Shown: positions 21,449 through 34,118, counted from the first letter of the stretch. The stretch: 64,000 nt of DNA from Watersipora subatra (GCF_963576615.1 NC_088714.1:30846643-30910642); one strand, 5' to 3'. Program-made: numbers and translations. The notes: generated by a model from the letters alone, not told the origin.

Positions 21449-22217
21449 TATATCAATAAAACTGAAAGATTTCTTGCATTCAAGGATATCATTGAAGGAA
21501 AGTTTAGTTCGAGTTTGTGTTCATCATTAGTTATTACCTTTTCTGATCAACCTCTACACAAAAATGATGATGCAGGAGGCCCTATGCACAATTCAAAAAT
21601 CACATTTTGCTAGTTCAAACCTTTTATGATAACTACCCTGCATGTAGTCCTAAAGAGTTATAACTCTCACACAAATCATATAGGATGACTCATCATTTCT
21701 TGTAAGCGTCAAATACTTCCTCTTACAGAAATCTATACAAAGATTGGTATAATACATACATAATACAAAGATTGGTGATCACATATTCCAGCTAACCACA
21801 CTTCCACCAATCACATTACAAACTCCTTTGAACATATTGCCTTATCCTAAACTTGCTTGTTTCTGTATTTGTCTTACCAGTTTATATACCACTAATAAAA
21901 TACCTGCGCAAACTATGGCCAGAATATTTGTATTTCTCTTTCCACACATATGACAAACATTGTTTTCTATTCCATGACACCAACATACTACATCCACCAT
22001 CGTATGTTTCAGTTTATGAACTTTTGTTGCTACACACTACAACCTACAATTCACTAACTTGACTCCTTCCACAATACTATTAAATTATCAACTTGTAAAA
22101 CAATTTTTCCAACTCATACAATACTTCCTGATTTCTGTCTTTTTATTTTTTTTCTGGCATGTTATAAAAAACATTATTTTGTTGAGGATGACAAATGCTA
22201 ATAATAAGTTATGCATA
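21449..22217. other. No feature recognised
   Basis: AT-rich sequence; a 69-codon frame at 21853-22062 has no recognisable domain. Confidence 0.35.
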
Positions 22218-23180
22218 CGAGGTCTGATCCAAAAGTTCCCGGAATTGAGTTGTATACTCGTGCATATTCACACGATGGAAAAACCCATTGCAGGGTTAGC
22301 TGGGAAACACCTCTGGAGTGTTGTCACAAATTTTCAGGTTGCTATGACAATGCGTTCTCATGTGAGCTAACGATATGTCAAGGTCTGTCCGGTGCTTCGG
22401 TATTTTTTTTAACAAATTTATCGTCATGCCTAATCAATCGGAACAGCGTATTTGCATTAAATTTTGTGCGAAATTAGGGAAAACAAGTACTCAGACAGTT
22501 GAAATGTTAACTATTGCTTTTGAAGATGCTGGTCTATAAAGAACACAAATTTTTGAGTGGTACAAACGTTTTTGTGAAGGTAGAGACAGCACTGAAGATG
22601 ACGCGAGGTCTGGCAGACCAGCGTCGGCAAGAACCTGCTCGTAAATTGACAGTGTGAGGTCACTAGTCATGCCAGATCGACGTTTAACCATTAGAGATAT
22701 TTTGAGAGACTGGACTTATTTATCTTTGGAACTGTTCAAAAAGTTTTAACTGACAATTTAAACAATTTTTAACAGATTAAACAAGTCGCAGCAAAGTTCG
22801 TGCCAAGCTTGCTGACTGATGACCAAAACGAGCTCAGGATGCACGCTTGCAACGATTTTAAGGAAGCTTTCAAGAATGATCAAAACTTTATTTTAAAGGT
22901 CGTAATATCCTTGTTTTTCCTAATTTCACACAAAATTTAAAGCAAATGCGCTGTTCCTGTTTATTAGACATGATGATAAAAAAATTTTTTTAAAATACCG
23001 AAGCACCGGACAGACCTTGACATACCGTTAGCTCACATGAGAACGCATTGTCATAGCAACCTGAAATTTTGTGACAACACTCCAGAGGTGTTTCCCAGCC
23101 AACCCTGCAATGGGTTTTTCCATCGTGTGAATATGCACGAGTATACAACTCAATTCCGGGAACTTTTGGATCAGACCTCG
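22218..23180 (+). mobile_element. Mariner-type element with 270-bp inverted arms
   Basis: Termini CGAGGTCTGATCC and GGATCAGACCTCG are flanked on each side by TA, the canonical Tc1/mariner target duplication. The inverted arms (22218-22487 and 22910-23180) are nearly identical and include the 5' leader and the first codons of the transposase on both sides. Ordinary mariners have inverted repeats of about 30 bp, so the 3' end seems to have been replaced by an inverted copy of the 5' end. Confidence 0.9.
22425..22905 (+). pseudogene. Mariner transposase N-terminal remnant
   Basis: ATG at 22425 starts MPNQSEQRICIKFCAKLGKT, followed by a helix-turn-helix-like region with FEWYKRFCEGR and a DDARSGRPA linker, both characteristic of mariner/SETMAR-type transposases. 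Stops interrupt it at 22536 and near 22642, and it shifts frame near 22730. Another frame resumes with KFVPSLLTDDQN and KEAFKNDQNF. It ends where the right inverted arm begins, before the catalytic D,D,D/E region, so it cannot be active. The arm's second copy of the first codons lies inverted at about 22905-22970. Confidence 0.85.
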
Positions 23181-23285
23181 TACATACATAAGTGATAGGG
23201 ATGTAGCAGGCCTGATTGTACTTTCCACTTTTTACACGAAAGAATATTTTCATTACATTTATAGTCATAAATTCTGCTATCCTTC

Positions 23286-23438
23286 ATGGCAAACGGTACT
23301 AAAAAGTTTCTAAAAAGGCTTTTATGTGCTAAGGAGGCCGGTAGCTGGCAACAAAGTGAAATTACCGAATGTGTTTGTTTTGGAGAGGTTAATGGCGGGT
23401 ATAGGCGCTTGTTAAGAGATAGAGGCAGTTGTTTGTAG
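23286..23438 (+). CDS. Short open frame, unrecognised
   Basis: Fifty codons from ATG to TAG starting MANGTKKFLKRLLCAKEAGS, with locally balanced base composition, 105 bp beyond the mariner-type element. There is no domain, splice-like edge or neighbour support, so it may be a chance frame. Confidence 0.15.
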   Translation: MANGTKKFLKRLLCAKEAGSWQQSEITECVCFGEVNGGYRRLLRDRGSCL

Positions 23439-24204
23439 CCATTAGCAGACTAGCTCTGGCTATTATCTTCTATTGTATATATGCCAGTCTAGCGGAATAG
23501 GACCGTTTGGCCTACTCGCTAGTTTTGCCTTATTTGTGTGACTTCCTTGAATCTCATTCGTATCTAAGGTATGATGAAAAGTATATAGGCTATAGCCTGT
23601 ATAAGTTATAGCTGCCATCCTCTATGAAGCCTTCAGTAACTTATAATTGCTTTTATAAATTTTATTTTTACCTGATCTACAACCAATTTCATAGAAAGTT
23701 AACCTCTTATTTTGACCCCATTTTCACCCTGGTAGGTCAAACCATCAAGAAGGTAATAATCTGTCCTGTTACTAACTCATTTATCAGCACTTACTCAGCT
23801 AAAAGTGCAGTAAATAGTTAGCAGGTTTTCTATGCCCTGCAGCAGCCGCTGTTTCGCTGTGATATTGCAGCTGTGTTAGTGCGCTTTTACTTCCTAAGGC
23901 GAGATGTAACTTGAAATGAATTTAAAGTTTTTCTAGCGCACCATTTTTTTGTACAAGGATTTGTGCTATAATATTGGAACAAAGGTTCATTGAAATGACT
24001 AAATTTGAAAACTAGAGTGCTGAACACTTTTTTATACTCCTGTACTTAGCAATGCTTCGAGCAGTAAGATAGCTCTGCTTATTATTCTACTAGTAGGCCT
24101 ACTCTGCTCTCCTATTACTATTAGTCGGCTACTGCTACTTTCTATTTATTTCTTCCTTACCATTCGATTGCATGAATTATCTGCAAATAATATAATAACA
24201 AATA
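23439..24204. other. No feature recognised
   Basis: AT-rich sequence with no supportable feature. Confidence 0.4.
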
Positions 24205-24440
24205 TTGGAGTAGATCATTTTTTAGAGAGGAGATAATTCCGAGGTATAGCTAGTAAAAATAATGCTGTAAAGAAATCAATACTATGTTACTGGAACAAAA
24301 CACACTTTTGAGCGCTTGGGTTCTCTTTTGCTCTAGGTTTTTATTATCTTTCTTAAAATGCTGAAAGTCTAAATCAATATTGTATGTTATATGAGAGTTG
24401 TCTTTTCCCTGACTTAATTGAAGCATAACTCTGTATAAAT
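24205..24440 (+). repeat. Dispersed repeat, copy 1
   Basis: It matches 31875-32110 in direct orientation. Shared words are GAGTAGATC, GGAGATAATTCC, TAGTAAAAATAATGCTGTAAA and AAAGTCTAAA, then a TTGTCTT...TGACTTAA block. The class is unknown. Confidence 0.7.
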
Positions 24441-25084
24441 GTATGCACAAGGTGCCAAGGGTGCGTACTAAGTTCTTCTTCCAAGAGGGCGCCTAAAAAC
24501 AGTATTTCCCTTGTATTCACCCACTTAAATATGATAAGATTATGATACACAAATTTCATTATATATGTACATGTATATACGTATAAGTACACACGCATGC
24601 TAAAAATAATATTGTTTTGGTTATTTAAATCTCATCGGTACAGTTCAGAGCCGGCAATGAAAATAAACCCCATTACCCATGAGAGTTGACTTCCTACCAT
24701 GAAACAACTAAGTTGCCTCACAGACTTTAAGAAAAGTGTGTGACACAAAAATACTCGAATCACAAAAGTGATGAGCATTACACTAAGGCTAGTAGTGTCG
24801 CACCTCTCACAGAGTGCTCAAACAAATATATACATTATATATAATATATATATGTATATATATTGTATATATATTTACATACTAGAAATTCCCCTGTCAT
24901 ACAGCCCACGACCAAAGTGATAATGGAAAAAAGAAAGGGTACTGATGGTTGAGAAATACAATATTAGCAGTCAAATGGCACTGCAGTGCAATAGGAGAAC
25001 TGTAATGTTAGCTGCAATGGTAGCTATAATTTACTAGGTGTTATTATGTACAACAAACAACAATAATGAAAGGAAAAAGTTATA
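24441..25084. other. AT-rich, palindromic TA/AT tracts; no gene
   Basis: Around 24825-24885 the sequence is a mix of TATATAT and TATGTATA words that can fold on itself. Nothing else was recognised. Confidence 0.5.
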
Positions 25085-25828
25085 CAGTCAAACATTGATA
25101 ACTCAAACTTCGTGGGACCGAGTGAAAGTGTTCGAGTTTTCAGAGCGTTCAAGTTATCAGAGCACTGTCATTCATAAGTCCATGTATTCATTAGCAGATT
25201 TATGTACATATACAAACTATAATATAAATCAAAAGGATGAATGGCTTGTTTCAAATTAAATGCTTCTCATGTACAGTTTAAAAATTTTTTGTCAGAAAAT
25301 ATAGAGATTTCCCTATCACTTGAGATTTGTTTGTTGTTTTATGGGATGTGACTGCCAGGACGTTTTCAGATTAAAATTGGCAAAACTTGATCGCTGCTGA
25401 AATGCTCAGAAGGAAATAGTTCTTTTTCTTTTGAGCGTTTTAACCAAGATCAATTTTGCCAATTTTTCTTGAAGTTCATGCGAAGGTTACCTCCCTTTTC
25501 TTTGCCTTCGAAGGACCATCACTAAGCGGATGCTCGGTAAAAATCAAATTTTACCAAACCTTTAGAAAGTTCATTGACAAAAATGTTTTGCCGATGATGG
25601 TAATAACGAAGCCTACAAACTCCTAAAAGTTGAGGTTTATTTCTATGGCTTGGAATAAAGTGATATTCTAAAGCGATAAAACCGTCTCAGTAGCCGTTGG
25701 GCAAAAAACAGTTACAGTTAACGAAGTTGAGGTCGAGTTATCTGAAGCAATTTATCGTGGGAAAAACAAAACCGTTTGAGTTAACCATGTGTTCAGCTAT
25801 CCGAAGGCGAGTTATCCATGTTTGACTG
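25085..25828. mobile_element. Pogo/Tigger-type miniature element (744 bp), TA target duplication
   Basis: It starts CAGTCAAACATTGATAACTC and ends GAGTTATCCATGTTTGACTG, with TA on each side (25083-25084 and 25829-25830). CAGT-start inverted repeats with TA duplication are typical of pogo-like Tc1/mariner elements. A block at about 25325-25480 matches the core of foldback family 2 (GACTGCCAGGACGTTTTC, GATTAAAATTGGCAAAACTTG, CGCTCAGAAGG type words), probably a nested insertion. No transposase was seen. Confidence 0.85.
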
Positions 25829-27666
25829 TATGTTTATATCTCTTCCCTGCAATAGAAAAAATGCAATATTAGATGTAAAATGGCAAACTGCTTTGTAATA
25901 TACACAGTTTGAAAGTTGGTTGTGTTAAATGTAGAATGGTTTTGACAGCGATCTGTAACAGAAAGCAAGCATTAGCATTCATGTGCGTCTGGAAGTTTTC
26001 TGCAAACTGGAGCAAAATAAAGAAATGTTCTTGTCATAAAAGGGTATTGTAGTTCGGCCCTAGTTTGTACATAAGATGTAAAGAAATTTGGCTAATGTTT
26101 TAGATAATTTATTTATTGGAACCTTCGGTAATTAGACAAAAAAACAAGCTGATAAACTGTGTACCACATTTTCGTACCTGTAAATCGGTCTACGGTCTAC
26201 GCCTTAAATGGTCTACGTTTATTACAGAAACCTTTGGCAATTGGACAATGCCATAGACTGGTGAATTGTGCACGTTTTTCTCATGAAATGCGCACGGCTT
26301 CTACTATCTGTTCTACTATCTATCTATTTTGATGGCCAGTCTTAATTTTAATTAAAAAGGCTTGTCAGGTTTTAATGGCGATTTTAGGCCAAATTAATCT
26401 TTCTAGTTATATGTATACTCCGATCAGATGGGTAAGTTTTAGGATATTGTCGACACTTTTCAAAGACTTGGTAAGATATTTAAATAGGTTTATATGTGTT
26501 TTGTATCATTATTATACTTAAACGACTCCACACAAAAATGGTTAAATTTTTTGATGGGATTTCTGTACAAGGGTTTGGTTATGAACGTTGATGGATAATT
26601 TTCGGGAGTTGTGTACACATGCGCATTTATCATGAGACTCCAAACTCCAATCCCACGACCAAACACTCGCTTCGCTCGTGATTGGACGTGGGATTATATA
26701 TATTTATATATTATATATATTAATATCTTATACAATATATATAATGTATTTATACAAGCATCTGACTACATGAGTTAAACATGATTGTTTACTATAAACC
26801 TTCGGGATCTTACACTTTATGGTATGAACCTTTGTTTGACTGAAAAATTATAAATTGTTCTGCGCCAAATCAGCATGTAACTGTTTAGGGATTGTTGGAC
26901 AAATTAACTTTATTTGCGAATCCATCTATTGTAGATTTAACTTCTTGATTTTCAATCAAATCAAATTCAGCCACATGAATAATTACGTAATGTGAATGGA
27001 GTGGAGATGACAGAATAACAGTCAAGTTAATCAATACAAATAGTATAACGACAGTCAGTGAGTAGGAGTTGAGCTGAGATTAAATCTAAAGATCACTGAT
27101 TCTCTGAGATAGAATCTGCATACCTTGGTACTCAGGTTTACTAAAATAATTCTATACTAGTAAACAAATTCCTATATATTTCAGTACGTATATGTGATAG
27201 TCATCTTCAACTGCGTGTGTTATGTGTGGTACCTGCATGTTCATTGACAAACTGAGGAATTTTTTATGTCTATCGCTGTCAAAACATACAAATAATGTCA
27301 TTTTTTACTGAAGTTGCATATGAATAATGCAGATATATGAGTTAAGCTCTCTCATATAGCACATGTTCAAATGAAACTCAGTTTCCATGGCTTCTGTTAT
27401 TGGCTTGAACAAAGTTTGAAAACATAAGCCAGTAGGATTCATGTCAGGCTCCATACATGGCTTCACAGCTGGACACTTTCAAGTCTACATTGTTCATTAG
27501 GTACTTGTTTGAGAGAGTTTCAAATTTTTACGTTAATGGTGCATATAATTGAAAAAAATCAACCCATCTTGCCAAGGTGAGTATTTTTTTAAAAACATTT
27601 ATAATGTGAAAGTCTTTGGTTTTTGTAATGGTCGCCACAAAACATTTTTTAAAGGTTCTTCTAGAC
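25829..27666. other. No gene; hairpin and AT-rich run near 26650-26745
   Basis: AATCCCACGACCAA at 26649 pairs with TTGGACGTGGGATT at 26681, enclosing ACTCGCTTCGCTCGTGA, and is followed by a TATATATTTATATATTATAT run. The rest is AT-rich without recognisable features. Confidence 0.5.
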
Positions 27667-28323
27667 CAGGGGTGGGCAAACTTTTTGATTCGTGGGCCAC
27701 AATGGGTTCTAAATTTTGACAGAGGGGCCGGACCAGGAGCAGATGGATGGAGTGTTTTGGTAACTCCACCTCACAGGAGAAAAAATATATATCATGGGAT
27801 ATGGAGAAAGCATGTGCTTTAATTTCAAATGAAAATGAGCAAAAGCATTAAAACAAAAGATCTGTCTTTAAAGCCCCACAGTATTTAGCTATTTATTGAA
27901 ATGAGTCTTAAAACACTGAAAATTAAATGAATAAAAAATAATGTTTTTGTTACTAACAATTTCTATTTCAAAGCACTGCAAGTTCTGTTACCTTCTGGAT
28001 ATCATCATCACTCTCCTCCTGACTGTATTTCTTTCAAAAACAGTAAGAGATTCAGATGTACTTATCCTGCTCCTTCTATTCAGTTTGTGTCTCCAGTGCC
28101 AAAAGTCAACAACGATCAGCGCAAGGACGGAACATTGATAACGCGCCACTGCGGAGCGCGTTATATTTGATCTGGTGCACATTGTTTGTTTTGAGAACGT
28201 GCGTTCATTTGCGCACCACTTATGTGCGCTCCTTAACAGAAATGACATGTAACATATAAGGCTTACTGAACTAATTATTTTCCAAAGCATTTTTTACATA
28301 ATACAAAGGAGAAACTTTTACTT

Positions 28324-30132
28324 TCAATGGGAACAGTGCTGTTGGTCCCCCTTTTTAGCCAGCGCATCAAAGTCTGGAGTGAGTTTAGTTGTAGCAATTC
28401 TCAGGATGGATCTGAGGTGTTGGTCTGTTAATTGGGATCTGTGGCTGGCCTTGTTGATGTTCATGATGCTGAACGTCTGTTCACACACGTAGGTCGAGCC
28501 GAACAACGCCAGCATCTTCTGCGCTGTCCTCCGGAGATTTGGAAATGCGGCTTCATTGAATGAAGCATAAAAGTCATTCAGTTTCAGAGAGTTGAACTTC
28601 TCTTTTAAGACTGGGTCGGACTGAAGGTCGATCAGTTTGAGCTGCAGCTCCTCTGGAGCTGTTTCGGGGTCTTGTGACAGGGGACAGGCCACCAACTGAA
28701 GTGACTTGTCAATTTTTTCAAAATCGGAAAACCGACGGCAGAATTCTTCGTGCAGCGCATCTAGTGACTCGCTGTATTTCTTCACTTTTACGCAGGCCTC
28801 TTTCAGCGTAGCTAGTGTGGGAAAATGTGTGAATGACTTATTTAAAATTTGCCTGGAGAATAAAACCAGCTTGGATTTGAAGGCTTTCACGTTTGTGTAC
28901 ATGTCCTGCACAAACTGATCCTTCCCCTGTAGTTTCATGTTGAGCTCATTCATGTGTGAAAATACGTCCGCAGCAAACGCAAAGTCACACAGCCAGCTCT
29001 TGTTGCTCAGCTCAGGAAATTTGTCAACCTTTCCCTGTAACTCCAAAAATGCACCAATCTCCTCTTTGAGCTCCTACACTCGTTGAAACACTTTGCCCAA
29101 ACTTAACCAGCGGACTCGGGAGTGATAAAGCAGGTCCTGGTGATCCGCATCAGTTTCCTCCAGAAACGTAATGAACTGACGGTGCTGAAGTCCCCTTGCG
29201 CGAATAAAGTTGATGAGTTTCACGACAGGATTCACAACATGATTCAGCTGTAATACCGATTTACATAGAGATTCCTGGTGGATGATGCAGTGGAGAAAAA
29301 TAACATCCTGGTCAGGATTTTCATCTTTGACTTTATTTTGGATTCTCCTCAGCAGGCCAACGTTTTTCCCCGTTAAATTCGGAGATCCATCTGTGGTGAC
29401 GTTGATAAGTTTACTCCAAGGGAGCTTCATATTTTCGATGACAGCAGACACCCGGTCATACAAGTCTTCTCCCCGTGTTTGTCCTTTCAGAGACTCCATT
29501 GTCAAAAACTCCTCCGTTATTTCAAAAGTGTCGTTAATCCCTCGGATAAAAATGAGGAGCTGAGCAGTGTCTTTGACATCGTTGCTTTCATCCAGTGCTA
29601 ATGAATATAACGTGAATGACTCCGCCTTTTTATTTAAGTTGCTGGTGATATCTTCATCTATTAGTTCCACACGGCGAGTCACTGTCCTGCGCGATAAACT
29701 GATTTTTTCAAATTTGTCTTTGCTCTCTGGGCACAAGACACTTGCTGTCTCCACCATACATTCTTTTACAAACTCGCCTTCAGACAGAGGCTTGCTGGTC
29801 TTTGCCAGTTTGAATGAAAGCATAAAACTGGCCTTGGTACTTGACTCCTGAATGGCAGTTTGGCGGTGAAAAAAGTTTTGTTGAGTCTGTAAATTAGCCG
29901 CCAACTTCTGAGCAGTAGCTTCCCGTTCTTTTGTTGATAGCTTGCTAGCATAGTTAGCATGCTTTGTAGTAAAGTGACGGCTAATATTATATTCTTTAAA
30001 AACCGCAACAGTTTCCTGACATATCAGGCATACAGCAGATGATCGGTGTTCAGTGAAAAAATATTTAGTTGTCCACTCCTTTTTGAACACTCGACATTCT
30101 CTGTCCACCTTCCTTTTCTTAGGTCTGCTCAT
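28324..30132 (-). pseudogene. hAT transposase (BED-finger type) with one in-frame stop
   Basis: The frame begins at ATG 30132 and encodes 352 residues, meets TAG at 29074-29076, then continues in the same frame for about 249 residues to a stop at 28324, about 600 in all, which is normal for this hAT group. Residues 35-58 carry a CxxC...HxxxxH BED-type zinc finger for DNA binding. Asp181 (in LALDESNDV) and Asp248 (in TTDGSPN) fit the first two catalytic acids. The C-terminal part has the conserved CEQTFSIMN and hAT dimerisation segment (HRSQLTDQHLRSIL). The closest family I recognise is the GTF2IRD2/ZBED-like group. The single stop falls just after the RVRWLSLGKVFQRV motif, so the copy is probably inactive unless the stop is read through. 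Confidence 0.93.
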
Positions 30133-30267
30133 CTTTACAGAAGGACTGAGGGGTCAAAAAGCAAACGTGGAGTACCGTAATATGCGGAACCTCACCAAAG
30201 TCAATGTATCTAGAGTGCGCCATCTAGTGGGAACACATTAGAATTGCAGGGAAAATAAAACATTAAA

Positions 30268-31013
30268 CCATAACTGTCACGAACAACTTTTATCGTATTT
30301 ACTAGGTAAATCAGACACGCTGATTCCGATTTTGTACTCAAAATAAAGATTAGGCAACTAACCTTCAAAGTCATTTAGGCTTTTTTAAAGCGTTTCAATA
30401 TCCGTTTCGAAAACAACACAATCGGCATTACAAGCTCCGCCCATTTAGAATTACAAGTCCGATTTAGACTAATAGAGATGGGTGTCTTAAAACCCATTAT
30501 TATCTAAATCCAGCCTGTAAAATAATTTCATTTTTTTATGAAAGGTATATAAACTATTTAAAATTGCTCGTAGCTTGTTACATGACGTTTAAATGGGCTG
30601 AACGCCGAGAAAAATGAGCTCAAAAAGTGTGGTTTTATCACAAGCTAGCGTTGGTATCGCGCTTTTTAAAATATGCAATGCTAAATAGCTTATCTACCTT
30701 TCAGAACAAGCTGATATTATTTTAAGGCTGAATTTAGATATTAATGGATTTTAAAACACCCATCTCTATTATTCTAAATCGGTCTAAACATCCCTACGTA
30801 ACTTCTGTTCCTATAAAGCTAGGTTTCGTCACGTAATTTTGAGCGGAGCTTGTTATGGCGATCGTGTTGTTTTCGAGACCAATATTAAAACGCTGAAAAA
30901 GCCTTCGCTACTCTGAAAGTAAGTAGACTAATCTTTATTTTGAGTACAAAATCAGAATCAGCGTGTTTGATATACCTAGTTAATACGATAAAAGTGGTTC
31001 GTGACAGTTATGG
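30268..31013. repeat. Large inverted repeat inside the hAT element
   Basis: CCATAACTGTCACGAAC at 30268 pairs with GTTCGTGACAGTTATGG ending at 31013. Complementarity continues inward for about 260 bp on each side (AAAATAAAGATTAG / CTAATCTTTATTTT, GAGATGGGTGTTTTAAAA-type words), leaving a loop around 30540-30715. One arm has about 40 extra bases. It is either a nested foldback element or a hAT subterminal structure; no clear duplication was seen at its ends. Confidence 0.8.
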
Positions 31014-31121
31014 CTTATTTATTTCAAAGTTAATTTATTTAATTTCTTCAAGTTCTGTGGGCCGGATTAAAAAGTTTAACGGGCCGCATGTGTCCCCCGG
31101 GCCGTAGTTTGCCCATGCCTG

Positions 31122-31874
31122 TTCTAGACCATTTACAAACAGCCTATAGACATCTGCATTGTCATTGCAGTTGGTTTTATCAATTTATAATTTTCAGTGT
31201 TCAAAAAGTCTCAAAAAATTTATGATGGCTGCCTATAGACACGAGTCAAAAGAAGTTGTTATGGAATATATTAGGATTTTATTATTAAGATGTTATTAAG
31301 ATATTAAGGTTTACTGAGCATCATTCCATGCTAAGATACAACATTTGAAATACTTTTTGCCTCTATCAAACTAATTAACTGGAGAAATGGCTGGTCCATA
31401 TCGCTAAAATTATTTCCATATACTATATACTTTTTCAAGGCTGCTAAACAATCTGTTTTCCGAACAACATTACAGTTTTAGTAGGCAAGTGTATGCGCTC
31501 GCTTTATTCTGAAACTTGTTTGAATAGGTAAAGGAAAAAATTAACTCCCTGCATTTCATAGGTAATATATGTAGTAAGATAATTCTATTGTGCTGGGACT
31601 TGAGGCTATTAGACCCATGCCGTAGTTATAGCGAATTTCTAGCAGGGCAGTTTCATTGTGTTGTAGATTATTAGAATTGTAGTGTTGTAGGAATGTTGTA
31701 GGTCATTAGTTTGGAATTACCGTGTGTGAGTTGAAGTAGAATGAATTACATGGTTTGATTTGGCTGATCTTAAAGTTTATTTTACTGGCCAATGCTGACA
31801 AACTGAAATCAGGTCGAATGGAAAAGAATAAAATAATAACATGGGAATTCAATAGTACTTCATGAAGTGGTAGC
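31122..31874. other. No feature recognised
   Basis: AT-rich sequence beyond the hAT element's right target duplication. Confidence 0.4.
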
Positions 31875-32110
31875 AAATATCAGAGTAGATCGTTTTTTGG
31901 AAAGGGGAGATAATTCCCAAGTTAGCCTAGTAAAAATAATGCTGTAAATAATTCAACAGTAGGTTGCTGGAATAATACACATTTTCTTAGCATTTGATTT
32001 TTCTTCTAATTTAGGCTTTCAACATCTTTTTTGAAAACTTCAAAGTCTAAACCAATCTTAGATAAAGTAAATAAGATTTGTCTTATCATTGACTTAACTG
32101 AAAGCGTGGT
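31875..32110 (+). repeat. Dispersed repeat, copy 2
   Basis: Direct copy of 24205-24440. A weak 76-codon frame overlaps it and is probably incidental. Confidence 0.7.
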
Positions 32111-33567
32111 TAATGCATTTGACCATGCTTGTAGACAGATGATGCAGGTAGTCAAATTTTCTTTTACCATGACAAGCATTCTTAAAACAAACGAACAGGA
32201 TATGATTATGGATTGTAATCTGACTGCTGTGTCAACGTTTATATGTGTTGTGCTTCTATAGAACCTTATTCCTGATGAATAAACATTCCTGTAAGTCATA
32301 AACACATAAACCTGTAAGTCTGATCAAACGATGGTGCATTTTGCTACGAAGACAGCTTTCCTGAGGCGATTGTTGTAAACGCAATAAAGTTTATTGTGCC
32401 TGTTCTGATCACAGCATAGCATCTTATGTCACTATTGTAATATTTATAAACATTTTCTAAGTCGGTAACACTTACAAATTATTGATTTTTAAATTTCACA
32501 TTTCAAATTTTTTTATATATCTGTAGCTTGCAAACACAAAATGTAGTCTTTTTATTTAATATGAAACTATACAACAATCTTGATATTTCCACTTTTTTGA
32601 TAAAAGCCAATATGAATCCCTGCCTAGAGGGTAGCGAATGCAGATGCAGATATTGATGAATGTGATGTACAAATGACAGACCATATGAAGCAAATCTAAA
32701 TATTTCACCTGTTGAAAAGTTGGACGATTAAAAACTTGCTGGTTATTGAAAATTGTCAACTTCTGTTAATTTATCTCCTTTAGGCTCCTTTGGCTTCAAA
32801 AAGGTGTAAGTTTGCTTAGCCACTAGATGGAACATTATTAAATGAGTGGGGCCTACTGATACCTAGCTTCCTTGTGTACCAGAATAGATTTATATGTGGT
32901 TTGGTATTATTTTAGGTTAGGAACTGTTTTTAAATGCTAGATCTGATGGTATTATTTTTTATCACACTCAAACATCGCTAGATAGGCTGAAAAATCTATG
33001 AAATAAATTTAAAATTGGAGTAGCTAAAATGAACTCGCCAATACTGTATCATCGAAATAGAAAAATCTGTATCTTTAACGAAAAGAATATATGGATAACT
33101 CGTGATAGCTACTATTCATTTTTAGTTAAAAACAATTTCACTTTGTTGGCACTGCCCAGAAAGAAATATGCAAATTATTGGCAGCTAATAATGATAATGA
33201 CCTACACTAGGTGCAAGTATTACAGCGCTGTAGACTGTTTGAAGTGTTTAATGGTTGTTAATAAAGCTATTTCTCTGTGTTCCTGCAACCTATTGACCCC
33301 TCTGAAAAGGTCAGCATACACCCCCTGTCAGATTCATCAGTGATGTGTTTATTTGTGAGTGTTGATGCTGTATCACGATATCTGTTTTAGGAGGTAGTTT
33401 ATTTAGGAAGAACTGGGGCATGCTTGAAATTTCTATATAATGTTTTTTAGCATTAGTTTACAGATTGATCATTGTTCAGCTCGAAATTCTGTTTGGCAGT
33501 TTACCAACATTTGTTTGTAACAATTTTGAGTTAAAGCGCTGGTCATTTTTAAACACAGGATGATCAT
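32111..33567. other. No gene recognised
   Basis: AT-rich sequence. Frames of 67-104 codons (for example 33029-33343) have no recognisable domain or splice context. Confidence 0.35.
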
Positions 33568-33722
33568 CAATCTCCATATAGGAAAAATAAGCTCTGAAGT
33601 AATTGATTGGTTTAAGCCTTATATGAACCAATGCTAAAAAATGTATTAGCTACTTCTATTGTTAGCGTAATTGTAACTAGGTAGTTTTTGCATTTGAAAC
33701 ATCCACGATAAATATAAAACTT
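33568..33722 (+). repeat. Local direct duplication, copy 1
   Basis: It matches 34119-34277. Shared words are ATCAATCTCCATA, GAAGTAATTG, TAGCTACTTCTA, GTTAGC and TAGTTTTTGCATTT / CAGTTTTTGCATTT. The two copies are about 400 bp apart in the same orientation. Confidence 0.75.
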
Positions 33723-34118
33723 AAAAGTCACCTTTTTTCAAAATTTTATGAGAAACTTTACCTTCTAACTAGCATAGTAAATTTGTTAAACATTTGTCAA
33801 AGATGTATAACAGAATTACTTGGAAACTGAGGTGAGATTGTCTTGACGGCTGTAATTCCAGTGTGGAGTCATTGAGGAATGTTCATCTAACAATTTTCAT
33901 TAGCAAATTAAGTAGCAGTTTGATGAACTAGTTGCAAATATACATGTATTACAAATTATTGTACCTATGATGCATAAAATTTAGATTTGTCTTCTCCTTT
34001 TCTCTAGCTTTCATTGAAAGGAGTGGACAACTTCTTATATTGAATTCTAAGTAGAGGACGGCCCGCCAAAACCAGTATTTTTATAATTGTTTAGTTCAAG
34101 TTTGCAGTGAAAAGTCAT

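Larger units (their letters stand above)
27667..31121 (-). mobile_element. hAT transposon, nearly complete (3455 bp)
   Basis: Perfect 8-bp direct repeats TTCTAGAC flank the element at 27659-27666 and 31122-31129. Terminal inverted repeats are CAGGGGTGGGCAAACT and, from the other end, CAGGCATGGGCAAACT (two mismatches in 16). Subterminal GGGCCG-type words occur at both ends. The minus strand encodes a hAT transposase at 28324-30132. The intact ends, exact duplication and almost open frame suggest relatively recent insertion. A large inverted repeat at 30268-31013 lies upstream of the gene. Confidence 0.95.

Noticed and set aside
22059-23268. Frames of 66-103 codons spanning the mariner ends
   Set aside because: They read through the inverted leader arms and are mirror images of each other.
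28706-30008. Plus- and minus-strand frames of 70-94 codons over the hAT gene
   Set aside because: Shadows of the transposase frame in other phases.
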